In this document: piece after piece, positions 9,055-17,348 of the stretch
How positions within the stretch are numbered: position 1 is the stretch's first letter
Layout: each line of letters starts with the position of its first letter
Origin: WJJR01 sp964440935
GTDB lineage: Bacteria > Zixibacteria > MSB-5A5 > WJJR01
Direction: 5' to 3'
NCBI GenBank assembly: GCA_964440935.1
Contig: CAYTTY010000013.1
Location: forward strand, 1 to 64,000
Length of the DNA stretch: 64,000 bases
Notes under the pieces: generated by a model
Told to the model about the DNA's origin: nothing
Seen by the model: only the letters and a program-made list of their open reading frames with translations
The model's database searches: none
Position numbers and translations under genes: made by a program

Positions 9055-10191
9055 ATGATGTCAGAGGGGCAGATAATGACGATCATTCTCTTTCAAATTG
9101 CGCTTTCCACGTGGACGGTGATCCTACAGGCGGCGCCGTATGTGGTTCTGGGTCTGATCGCAGCTATGATCATCTATGCGGTCTTCCCAAAAGACCGTGT
9201 TCACGCCCTTCTCGGGAAGCCGGGAATGGGATCAATCGTGAAGGCTTCGGTATTGGGAATCCCACTCCCTCTCTGCTCGTGCGGAGTCCTGCCCACCGCA
9301 TTGTCCTTGCGTGATCGCGGCGCTTCGAAGGGTGCGACGGTCTCGTTTTTGGTGTCAACACCTGAGACCGGCATGGATTCAATTGCGGTCACGTATGCTC
9401 TCATCAATCCCGCAATGACGGTCTTGCGACCGGTTGCGGCGTTCTTCTCATCGATGGTCGCGGGATTGGGCGTTGACCGCTTTGTTAAGGATCACCCTGA
9501 ACCTTCCGCCAAGAGTGCATCGTGTTCTTCGTGCGGTTGCAGCAGCAAAGCCGATTCACAACCACAGGCGCGTCCGGGTTGGCGGTCACGGCTGAGGTCG
9601 TCCTTAGATTACATCGCAGTCGATTTCTTTCCTGATATTGCGAACTGGTTGCTGTTGGGATTTGTGTTGTCCGGAATCGTTGCGGCGTTCTTGCCGACGG
9701 AATTTCTTCTCGGAATTTCACCGACAGCGCAATTGCTGTTGGCCGTGGTGGCCGGCATTCCGATTTACATTTGCGCCAGTGCGTCAACACCAATTGCCGC
9801 TGTCCTGATGATGAAGGGCCTCTCCCCTGGCGCGGCGTTGGTGTTTCTGCTGGTTGGTCCCGCTACTAATTTTGCATCGTTGTTGGTCATTGGACGCCGC
9901 CTGGGTCCCCGTACGTCGGCAATCTATCTCGGCAGTCTGGTCGTGACTGCTCTAGCGATTGGGTTTGCGGTCAACGGTTTTCTAGGCGGTTGGAACTGGG
10001 TGCCAAACATCGCATCGCCGCACGTTCATGAACACATCGGCTGGCGCAATTGGATCGGGACCGCGATTCTGCTGATCGGCTTTGTGTATGTATGGATCCG
10101 CCCGTTGTGGCTACGGCTGCATGGTGGCACAGGCGAAGCCGGTACCGACGCATCTGACGCGCATCATCATGCACATGTCCAACACGGCTAG
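9055..10191 (+). CDS. Metal efflux permease, SO_0444 / ArsP-like (DUF318) family
   Basis: 378 residues with about eight membrane helices. The conserved loop IPLPLCSCGVLP holds Cys74 and Cys76, matching permeases of the SO_0444 copper/zinc and ArsP families. A soluble central loop near residue 160 carries a cysteine cluster (SCSSCGC), and the C-terminus is histidine-rich (DAHHHAHVQHG). Both could bind metal. Two starts are close, ATG 9055 and ATG 9076; the longer is given. It lies directly after the CadC-like sensor, so the pair forms a metal-resistance unit: the sensor responds to the metal and the permease exports it. The metal itself is an inference. Confidence 0.87.
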   Translation: MMSEGQIMTIILFQIALSTWTVILQAAPYVVLGLIAAMIIYAVFPKDRVHALLGKPGMGSIVKASVLGIPLPLCSCGVLPTALSLRDRGASKGATVSFLVSTPETGMDSIAVTYALINPAMTVLRPVAAFFSSMVAGLGVDRFVKDHPEPSAKSASCSSCGCSSKADSQPQARPGWRSRLRSSLDYIAVDFFPDIANWLLLGFVLSGIVAAFLPTEFLLGISPTAQLLLAVVAGIPIYICASASTPIAAVLMMKGLSPGAALVFLLVGPATNFASLLVIGRRLGPRTSAIYLGSLVVTALAIGFAVNGFLGGWNWVPNIASPHVHEHIGWRNWIGTAILLIGFVYVWIRPLWLRLHGGTGEAGTDASDAHHHAHVQHG

Positions 10192-10349
10192 TTTTCCCCC
10201 ACAATAGTGCTCCGATAGACAGGTTCATCAGCACAATTCTCCGATTACTGAAACCTCCCGGTGGGAGTATTCGTAACAGTACATGATAACGGCGATGGCG
10301 ATTTTGATCGTCGGGGCAGCGATTGAACACGCAGTAAGGGAGCGACGCT

Positions 10350-10838
10350 ATGCATCGTATGGTGATGGTGTACCTGGTTGGAGCGTTGGCACTCCTCGGA
10401 TGCGGCCCAACAAAGCACTTCTACGATGGTCCGAGCCGGGACGCGGCCGAGGTTGCGGTTTTGAAGCTCGATGTCGACTCCGGTGCGCGCGTGGTACGCA
10501 TTGACGATCGTGTCGTCTCCGACAAAGACCATGACGGCACCGGACCGGCCTGTTTTACCGGGAAGGTGGCTTTGCTCCCGGGTACGCATACGCTCGAAGT
10601 CCTGTATCACGATTCGTTTTACGATCATGCCACACCGGCAACGGGACGAACCACAATGACCGTGCTGACATCCTCTGACCACAAAGTGCTGACCTTCGAG
10701 GCCCGCGCCGGCGGGACGTACCGGGTGGGCGCCGAGAGCCGCCAGGCCGAGTGGCCGCCGAATGCCATTATCTGGCGTACATGGATCATCGAGGAGGATT
10801 CCGGGCAACGCATCGCCGTAGCGCCACCGGAAGACTGA
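10350..10838 (+). CDS. Small lipoprotein of unknown function
   Basis: 162 residues with an N-terminal hydrophobic segment ending in a lipobox (LALLGC), so Cys is probably lipidated and the protein membrane-anchored. A segment (FTGKVALLPGTHTLEVLYHDSF) resembles PEGA-like or carboxypeptidase-regulatory beta folds, in which a value is 'scaled' by a GxHxLxV core; this is a weak match. AAGGGAG precedes the ATG. It stands between the permease and the glucanotransferase with gaps of about 100-160 bases, so its partners are unclear. Confidence 0.7.
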   Translation: MHRMVMVYLVGALALLGCGPTKHFYDGPSRDAAEVAVLKLDVDSGARVVRIDDRVVSDKDHDGTGPACFTGKVALLPGTHTLEVLYHDSFYDHATPATGRTTMTVLTSSDHKVLTFEARAGGTYRVGAESRQAEWPPNAIIWRTWIIEEDSGQRIAVAPPED

Positions 10839-10932
10839 TGGTCCCCACGCTCGTCTGATATCGGCATTGTTGACTCCAGGGAATTGGTGACGTTCCTTGA
10901 TTGTGCCGTCATTGCAACGGCGCTTGACCACT

Positions 10933-12537
10933 ATGCCTCCTTCCCGTCGCCAGCGTTCCCGTTCACGACCACGCTCTCGTTCACGAAGCAAATCGACGCC
11001 GACCATCCGCTTTGATCAGCGGTCGAGCGGTGTGTTGATGCATATCAGTTCCCTTCCTGGCCCGCATGGGATTGGGGATCTGGGCCCGCAGGCGCATGCC
11101 TTTATCGATTTTCTTGCCGCGGCACGACAATCTTGGTGGCAAATGCTTCCGGTTGGGCCAATCGGCAAGGGCGATTCGCCTTACAGCGCACGTTCTGCAA
11201 TGGCGGGAGAACCGATGTTCATCAGTCTCGATTGGTTGGCCACACAGCGGCTGCTGACCAAGCGGGATTTAGGTTCGACGCGAGCGCTGGTGGACCGGAG
11301 CGTAGATTACAAGGCCACACAGCAATTCCGCGAGCAACTTCTGCGAAAGTCCTTTGCGGCCTTCGAACGTCAAATGAAGAAGCGTCCGGTGAGAGGCTTT
11401 GACGCGTTCTGTCGCAAAAACCGTCACTGGCTGGACGACTATGCCATGTTCATGGCACTCCGACATGCTCACGGCAACACGCCGTGGACGCACTGGCCGG
11501 CCGATATTCGCGATCGCGATCCGGATGCGCTGAAACGCATGCGGCGTGTGGTGGGTCGTGAGCTTCGTTACCACCGGTATCTGCAATTCCAGTTTCAGGG
11601 TCAGTGGCGGCAACTACGTGCGTATGCGAAGAAAAAAACAGTGCGCCTGATCGGTGATGTGCCCTTCTATGTCGAACATGACAGTGCTGATGTGTGGGCC
11701 CACCGGGCGTTGTTCGAACTCAACAATGAAGGTGCTCCCACACAAATAGCCGGTGTACCACCAGATTACTTCAGCCGTACCGGACAACTGTGGGGCAATC
11801 CTCTGTTTCGCTGGGATGCGCACAAAGCGGACAATTACGCATGGTGGGTGGCGCGGCTCCAGGTGGCGTTTGAGCGTTTCGATGCGGTCCGTCTTGATCA
11901 TTTCATCGGCTTTCAGCGCGCGTGGTCTGTTCGTGCCGGATCGCATACCGCCAAGGGCGGTCGATATGTTGACGGTCCGGCCGCGCCGTTTCTTGAGAGC
12001 ATTAAGAACCAACTCGGCGCTCTTCCGCTCATTGCCGAAGATCTCGGTGTGGTGACCGAGGAGGTGACGGCGTTGCGTGAGCAGTTTGCACTGCCGGGTG
12101 TGCGTGTGGTGCAATTCGGTTTCAGCGATGAGTCCGGGCAGTCGGAACATTTGCCGCACAACTATCCAACGGACTGTGTCGCATACACCGGGACGCACGA
12201 TAACGATACCGCTATAGGGTGGTTTACCGACAAAGGCAAAGGCGCGACCACGCGATCGAAGCGTACGGTTGAGAAAGAACGCAAGCTGGCAATGACCTAT
12301 CTGGGCAGCGACGGTAAAGCGTTTCATTGGGACATGATTCGTGCGGCCATGATGTCACAAGCGAGCATGACGATCGTCCCACTACAGGATATTCTCGGGC
12401 TTGGACCCGATGCGCGCATGAACCGTCCGGCGCGTCCGCGTGGCAATTGGGATTGGCGCGTGCGGGAGGCCGAGCTCACCGACGAAATACAGTCACAATT
12501 GGGGTTGTTGACGAGGATTTATGGGCGGGCGCCGTAA
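10933..12537 (+). CDS. malQ: 4-alpha-glucanotransferase (amylomaltase, GH77)
   Basis: About 534 residues, normal for bacterial MalQ. It moves alpha-1,4-glucan segments between maltodextrins in the cytoplasm. GH77 landmarks are present: SSGVLMHISSLPGPHGIGDLG at the N-terminus, the nucleophile region RLDHF, the acid/base region IAEDLG, and the third carboxylate in YTGTHDNDT. The first 20 residues are almost only Arg, Ser and Pro, which the family does not need; they may be an RNA- or polymer-binding tail or an over-called start. ATG at 10933 is preferred; a TTG at 10897 would add 12 residues. No ribosome site is clear. Confidence 0.93.
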   Translation: MPPSRRQRSRSRPRSRSRSKSTPTIRFDQRSSGVLMHISSLPGPHGIGDLGPQAHAFIDFLAAARQSWWQMLPVGPIGKGDSPYSARSAMAGEPMFISLDWLATQRLLTKRDLGSTRALVDRSVDYKATQQFREQLLRKSFAAFERQMKKRPVRGFDAFCRKNRHWLDDYAMFMALRHAHGNTPWTHWPADIRDRDPDALKRMRRVVGRELRYHRYLQFQFQGQWRQLRAYAKKKTVRLIGDVPFYVEHDSADVWAHRALFELNNEGAPTQIAGVPPDYFSRTGQLWGNPLFRWDAHKADNYAWWVARLQVAFERFDAVRLDHFIGFQRAWSVRAGSHTAKGGRYVDGPAAPFLESIKNQLGALPLIAEDLGVVTEEVTALREQFALPGVRVVQFGFSDESGQSEHLPHNYPTDCVAYTGTHDNDTAIGWFTDKGKGATTRSKRTVEKERKLAMTYLGSDGKAFHWDMIRAAMMSQASMTIVPLQDILGLGPDARMNRPARPRGNWDWRVREAELTDEIQSQLGLLTRIYGRAP

Positions 12538-12627
12538 TCCAGCGCGGGCAGACAGGAGTGCCTCCGGGGCGCCCCGTAGTCCGACCACCCATATGGATCC
12601 CATCACCAGACGCAATAGTCGATTGAT

Positions 12628-14742
12628 TCAATTGGCCGTATCTCCGGGTGCGGTGTGTTCGGTACACATCCGGAGTGCCGCATCGCGGAGCGGTTCGGGT
12701 GGATCGAGTCGCTCCAATGGCAACTGCTCCAGCATGAATTGTTTGGCTGCACGACAACTGTCGAGGTCGCCCCGTTCCTGACGCTGCTGACATAGCTGTA
12801 GAAAGAGTGGGTAATAGTTCCTCCCCATGTGCCGGCTGACATCATTGAGTGGGATTGAATGATCGTTGTAGCCGCGGTACTCATACATGCCGATCACATT
12901 GTGTGCGAGAATGCTGTCAATGGGTTCCGGCTCAGTCGCCGGCACGACGGTGTAATGTAAACCGTCCTGGCGGATGTGATCATCGACCCACAGGCGGTTT
13001 TGCGAGTAGACGGTTGCGTAGAAGCAGACCGGCCGCTGCCACCGGTTTTTCTTCAGAAGATCCAGGAGCGCGATGTCCTGCGTACGAGCGTACTTGTCTG
13101 CCAGAATTGGTGGACAGTGGAATCGGATACCCCAGCGAGGCAGTGAACCGTCATCGGCGTTGTTCACTGCGACACCCGAGGGAGGAGGAATGATCACGGT
13201 CGTGTCATTCCACTGGCGCGTCTGTAACGTTGCAATTATGCTGTCAGTGTACGGGACAGGGTAATCCGGGTCGACTTGCGGACGTTGTTTCAAGTACCAC
13301 GATGTGTTGAACAGGGACAGATTGAGCAAGTGCACGTCAGTCCGATAGCTGTCGGCCAGTTGAACATACAGGGTCGGCCAGGTATCGTTGTCGCCATTGG
13401 CGAACAGAATGGCGTTCTCCGGTAATCCGGACAGGGCGTTGTGCGCGAAATCGTAGGCAAAATACTGCTCGGACCCGTCGAGCCCGGTCCAGTTGCGGAA
13501 CAACTGGCCGGCGGGTGCCAGCAGCAGGAACACCAGAGCCGCCAAGTGTCGGCTGAATGAACGCCGCAGTTTCCATACGGAATTGAGGATCGCTCCACTG
13601 CCGATCCCCATCAGGATCCCGAGCGGGACCATCAGTGGCAGATAGTGACGGTCGAACGGACGGAAAAAGCCTTCGGGGATATTGAAGTAGCCGACAGTGC
13701 CGACGCCCGTCAGAATCCAAACGAGTGTGAGGGCAATCGCCATTCGTGTTCGTCGCCTGAGCAATGCCATCCAACCAACAATGGCGAGTGCACCGGACAA
13801 GAGACCGAGAATGCGCAACTTGCCGGCCGTCCAGAAGAGGTTATCGCTGAGTGTCCGGACAACATCGAGTACCTGACTGGAGAATAGTGCGGAGTTGCGT
13901 TCCCAGACATTCATCAGAAAACTGCCACCGTACTGCTTCAAGGACACATAATCGTACAGACGCGACAGCGAACTGGGATCACCCATGTTGATGAACGGAT
14001 CGTGGGCGGCAATGGGTAAATGCAGCAAATGAAACGACAACCCCACGATGAAACCCAATACCCCGCCGGCCCAGGCTCTCAGCGTGAACACCGAACGCAG
14101 ACGTCGAATCGCCACCCAAACGACAATCCCGGGAACCAGTAGCAGGTTGGTTCGGTGCACACTGAAGTCCAAACCGAGTAATACACCGATTAGAACAAAC
14201 CAACTCCAGTCGTCGGCCTCACCGGCTTCATCCCACCAGCGCACCAGCACCCAGAGAATCAAAACGGTAAACAGGGTTGACAGGATGTACGGATTGAATT
14301 TGACGGCGTGCCGCCAAACGGAGACAGCGAAGGCATAGGCCAATACACCGATCAGTGCACCAATCGCGAATCCGCCGGTTATCCGTGGGGGCGCGTTCGT
14401 CACGGCAGAGTTTGGAGATGGCCACACGCGCACAGCCAGTGCCGTCATGAAGCCAACAGTCAATGCACCGATCGCGGCGGCGAGAATGTTGAGCGTGTAG
14501 GCGGCTTCGAGACCGCTCGGCAGTTGCAGGGCCAACCATCCGAGAATCACCAGCAACAGCGAACCGGGAGGTGGGGTGATGCCCAGCACGATGGCCGCGC
14601 ACGAGTAGTTGCCGGAATCCCACCAAGTGATCGTTGGATAGGCGGTGAGAACGTATACGACGAGTGCGGCGACAAACGCCAGAGCGGACACGAGAAAGAC
14701 ACGACGGCTGCTTATCGAACTGTCGTCAGCGTGGGTGGCCAC
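12628..14742 (-). CDS. DUF2723 membrane glycosyltransferase-like protein
   Basis: 704 residues. The N-terminal half has about ten membrane helices and begins with the family's typical pattern, YPTITWWDSGNY, then GITPPPGSLL. This is the DUF2723 family (protein O-mannosyltransferase-like, GT-C fold), common in the FCB group, which is thought to transfer sugars from lipid carriers to extracytoplasmic proteins. The C-terminal third is soluble and likely periplasmic. The start overlaps the end of the upstream gene by 17 bases, so the two are probably translated together. Donor and acceptor are unknown. Confidence 0.82.
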   Translation of the reverse strand: MATHADDSSISSRRVFLVSALAFVAALVVYVLTAYPTITWWDSGNYSCAAIVLGITPPPGSLLLVILGWLALQLPSGLEAAYTLNILAAAIGALTVGFMTALAVRVWPSPNSAVTNAPPRITGGFAIGALIGVLAYAFAVSVWRHAVKFNPYILSTLFTVLILWVLVRWWDEAGEADDWSWFVLIGVLLGLDFSVHRTNLLLVPGIVVWVAIRRLRSVFTLRAWAGGVLGFIVGLSFHLLHLPIAAHDPFINMGDPSSLSRLYDYVSLKQYGGSFLMNVWERNSALFSSQVLDVVRTLSDNLFWTAGKLRILGLLSGALAIVGWMALLRRRTRMAIALTLVWILTGVGTVGYFNIPEGFFRPFDRHYLPLMVPLGILMGIGSGAILNSVWKLRRSFSRHLAALVFLLLAPAGQLFRNWTGLDGSEQYFAYDFAHNALSGLPENAILFANGDNDTWPTLYVQLADSYRTDVHLLNLSLFNTSWYLKQRPQVDPDYPVPYTDSIIATLQTRQWNDTTVIIPPPSGVAVNNADDGSLPRWGIRFHCPPILADKYARTQDIALLDLLKKNRWQRPVCFYATVYSQNRLWVDDHIRQDGLHYTVVPATEPEPIDSILAHNVIGMYEYRGYNDHSIPLNDVSRHMGRNYYPLFLQLCQQRQERGDLDSCRAAKQFMLEQLPLERLDPPEPLRDAALRMCTEHTAPGDTAN

Positions 14743-15367
14743 CCTCCACCTCCTGGAATCGTGTTAGCCATTTCGGATACGCAAACGATGTATCCCGGTC
14801 CAGATGCTGAGGGAAGGGACGGCCGCTGAAGACCTGATTGCCCGTCGACTGGAGCACTTGCGAAATCTCGTCCGGCATTCCCAGCGCTTCCAGGCTCACC
14901 GTCCACCAGTGATCGTCGTCGACACGCACCGCCGTTAATTCAAATCCGCAGCCACTGGCGCGGTTCATTGTCATCGGTTCCGATGTCGGACGCACTTCCG
15001 ATACGCCGTACCAGCGCAGCCATCGTTCCTTGCGGACCGTGATCCACTCGTGCGATTCCCAGGCATCGGTGCGGCGAATCAAGCGGTCGATGCCCAGGTC
15101 ACGGCTGCTCCACTTCACCCAGTCGTCGGCGTAGCCGATGACAGCGTTGGAGAGTGCCATTGGACGCGGTTCGGTGCGGCGCACTTTGATCTCGAACCGT
15201 CCCTCGCGCATTTTCACTCCGACCGTATCGCAGTCCGGCAGTTTCAAGTATTGATCTTCACGCGGCGAGCTTTGCGTGTACTCGTGGCCCTCGCAGAACC
15301 AGTCGAGCACCTCATCGGGGAGCTGTCCGTGAAAAAACCACCGCATTTCCGAGCTGAACAGATACAT
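14726..15367 (-). CDS. Hypothetical protein, possible CYTH-like fold
   Basis: 213 residues without a signal peptide or membrane segment. GGGAGG lies just before the ATG. The alternation of charged residues in strands such as VGVKMREGRFEIKVR and WITVRKERWLRWY is reminiscent of CYTH/triphosphate-tunnel proteins, whose tunnel is lined by Glu, Lys and Arg, but the hallmark ExExK is not clearly present, so this is only a suggestion. It overlaps the DUF2723 gene and probably forms an operon with it. Confidence 0.7.
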   Translation of the reverse strand: MYLFSSEMRWFFHGQLPDEVLDWFCEGHEYTQSSPREDQYLKLPDCDTVGVKMREGRFEIKVRRTEPRPMALSNAVIGYADDWVKWSSRDLGIDRLIRRTDAWESHEWITVRKERWLRWYGVSEVRPTSEPMTMNRASGCGFELTAVRVDDDHWWTVSLEALGMPDEISQVLQSTGNQVFSGRPFPQHLDRDTSFAYPKWLTRFQEVEGGHPR

Positions 15368-15489
15368 ACACCTCCCTGCTACTCGGGAATATGAACCTCA
15401 TTGGGGGGACGGCAAGGGTAATCGACAGATTATGGGGGTCGTCATAACTCCGTTCCGACTGAGAAGCAGTGAGGCAGACTGGATCTTAT

Positions 15490-15644
15490 AGCGATTGTCA
15501 GAAGAACTGTCCGATTCCAGCGTGCCGTCATGCGCCCACGCGTGACGGCTATCTCCCGTACCGACAAGGCATCACCCGAAGGCGGGTAACGCCACATATG
15601 ACCACCGTGTTCGCTTCAAACGGACAAGAATTCTGACAATCGCT
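15490..15644. mobile_element. MITE-like element, copy B
   Basis: The ends carry an exact 14-base inverted repeat, AGCGATTGTCAGAA at 15490-15503 and its complement at 15631-15644, followed on both sides after four bases by TGTCCG. Inside is a hairpin GCCGTCA...TGACGGC (15524-15549) and the TGACGGCTAT block shared with copy A at 3646-3827. There is no coding capacity. It occupies the gap between the unknown gene at 15367 and rlmH. Confidence 0.72.
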
Positions 15645-15663
15645 CCAAAAGCGGCGGCTTGTC

Positions 15664-16137
15664 CTACTTATGGTATGCCTCACCACGGTCAATCGAGAAC
15701 GCACGCGCAGTCTGCTCCATTACGGTAACGAGAGCCAGATCATGGGGGAGCGTCATCGGACCGAACGACCAGATGAACGCGGCCCGTGAGAGCACCGATT
15801 CGTTGACACCACAGGCGCCGCCAATGATGATCACAATGTGTCCGCCGTGTGCATCGAGGAGACGTCGCAGTGTGTCAGCCATGTCCGCTGACGTCGACGA
15901 TTGACCACGGCTGTCACAGGCAATGACCGCGGCGCCTCTGAATGCTGTCAATCGGTCGATGATCCGTTCCGATTCGGTATTGCATACATCGGCATCGGTA
16001 CGTTCACGGCCGGATACTGTCTTTACGTGCTCGATGTTGACCTTGGCATACTTCGAGAGGAATTTCGTGTAGTGGGCAACAGCGTCTGATGCCCAACCCT
16101 TGGCGGGCTTACCGACAGTGAGGAAAGTGACCGTCAT
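15664..16137 (-). CDS. rlmH: 23S rRNA (pseudouridine-1915 N3) methyltransferase
   Basis: 157 residues, the usual length of RlmH (SPOUT superfamily), which methylates pseudouridine 1915 in helix 69 of 23S rRNA on assembled ribosomes. The SAM-binding knot is visible as VIIIGGACGVNES, and the C-terminus MTLPHDLALVTVMEQTARAFSIDRGEAYHK-type block is preserved, ending with the family's YHK. Position 3' of ftsY, 15 bases after its stop. The gene ends in TAG right at the family's normal C-terminus, which shows that TAG works as a stop here. Confidence 0.96.
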   Translation of the reverse strand: MTVTFLTVGKPAKGWASDAVAHYTKFLSKYAKVNIEHVKTVSGRERTDADVCNTESERIIDRLTAFRGAAVIACDSRGQSSTSADMADTLRRLLDAHGGHIVIIIGGACGVNESVLSRAAFIWSFGPMTLPHDLALVTVMEQTARAFSIDRGEAYHK

Positions 16138-16152
16138 GAGCGTGTTACCGCG

Positions 16153-17073
16153 TCATTCAAACAGTGCCTGGACGAACTCCGCGGGTTCAAACGATTGCAA
16201 ATCGGCGGCGGTCTCGCCTACGCCGATCCACTCGACCGGAATCTGCAATTGGTGGGCAATTGCAAGCACGATCCCGCCTTTGGCGGTGCCGTCGAGCTTC
16301 GTGAGCACGATGCCCTTGACATTGATCGCTTTGGTAAACTCCATCGCCTGCAATAACCCGTTTTGTCCAGTGGTGGCATCCATAACAAGGAGGCAGCGCA
16401 GATGCCCACCATTGTCGCCGATGGCTTTGTTAACGGAACGACCGATTTTGCTAAGCTCTGCCATCAGGTTCGACTTACTCTGGAGACGCCCGGCAGTGTC
16501 GATGAGCACATGTTGCGTACCGCGGGCCTGCGCCGCTTTGACAGCGTCGAACGCGACAGCGGCGGGATCACCGCCAGGTTCGGAACGGATGATTTTGGCG
16601 CCGACACGTTCGGCCCAGATTTGGAGTTGCTCACCGGCCGCTGCGCGAAAGGTGTCCGCGGCGGCAAACAGAACACTCTCCCCTGCCTCATGATAGTGGC
16701 TGCCAATCTTACCGATTGACGTTGTCTTACCAACGCCATTGACACCAACGAAGAGGACGACATCAGGTAGAGTCGTATTCTCAATTCGATTGGCACGATT
16801 GGCAACCAGGAACTCGACCATTTCAGCCTGGATGCGTTCGAGCACATCGGTCGATTTCGATACGCCTTCGCGTTCACAGCGTTCCCGTACTTTGACAGAC
16901 AATTCCTCAGCGACTTCAACACCGCAGTCGGCCGAAATCAGAATGGTCTCGATTTCCTCAAATAGTTCGTCGTCAAGCGGCACGCCCTGGTTCAGGGTTT
17001 CCTGCAGTTCAGTGCCGAACCGTTGTTTGGTTTTCGTCAGGCCGCGCTTGAGGCGACTAAAAAACTCTCGCAT
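16153..17073 (-). CDS. ftsY: Signal recognition particle receptor FtsY
   Basis: 306 residues, a short form made of the N and G domains without a long acidic A domain. The GTPase motifs are GVNGVGKT (G1), DTAGRLQSKS (G3) and LTKLDGTAKGG (G4/G5). It docks SRP-ribosome complexes to the inner membrane. ATG at 17071-17073 is preferred: GGAGGATCA precedes it and the family N-terminus (MREFFSRLKRGLTKTK) begins there, whereas a longer frame to 17220 adds 49 unrelated residues. It lies downstream of smc, a common arrangement. Confidence 0.96.
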   Translation of the reverse strand: MREFFSRLKRGLTKTKQRFGTELQETLNQGVPLDDELFEEIETILISADCGVEVAEELSVKVRERCEREGVSKSTDVLERIQAEMVEFLVANRANRIENTTLPDVVLFVGVNGVGKTTSIGKIGSHYHEAGESVLFAAADTFRAAAGEQLQIWAERVGAKIIRSEPGGDPAAVAFDAVKAAQARGTQHVLIDTAGRLQSKSNLMAELSKIGRSVNKAIGDNGGHLRCLLVMDATTGQNGLLQAMEFTKAINVKGIVLTKLDGTAKGGIVLAIAHQLQIPVEWIGVGETAADLQSFEPAEFVQALFE

Positions 17074-17348
17074 TGATCCTCCACACACGGGCCAAGCGCC
17101 CATGAAGCGGAGCAGGATACGTGATTGGCAGGGGGAATGCAAATGGGCAGGTTTCGACCATGGGCCATGCGGTACGTGCTTTTCCCGCGTGTCATCCGCG
17201 GGGGAGGATGCGCCCAGCACATTGGACCGGTGAATCTGCTTTTTAGTGGGCCTACGTGTACAGGTTCAATGGCGGATCCCTCGCTTCGATCGGGATGACA
17301 TTACCCTGAGGTACTCTCTGCACTGAGCTGGGGCTCGGCGATCCGCGC

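Noticed and set aside
10245..11006. 253-codon minus-strand open frame
   Set aside because: Antisense to the lipoprotein gene, with composition caused by the Arg/Ser-rich start of the glucanotransferase.
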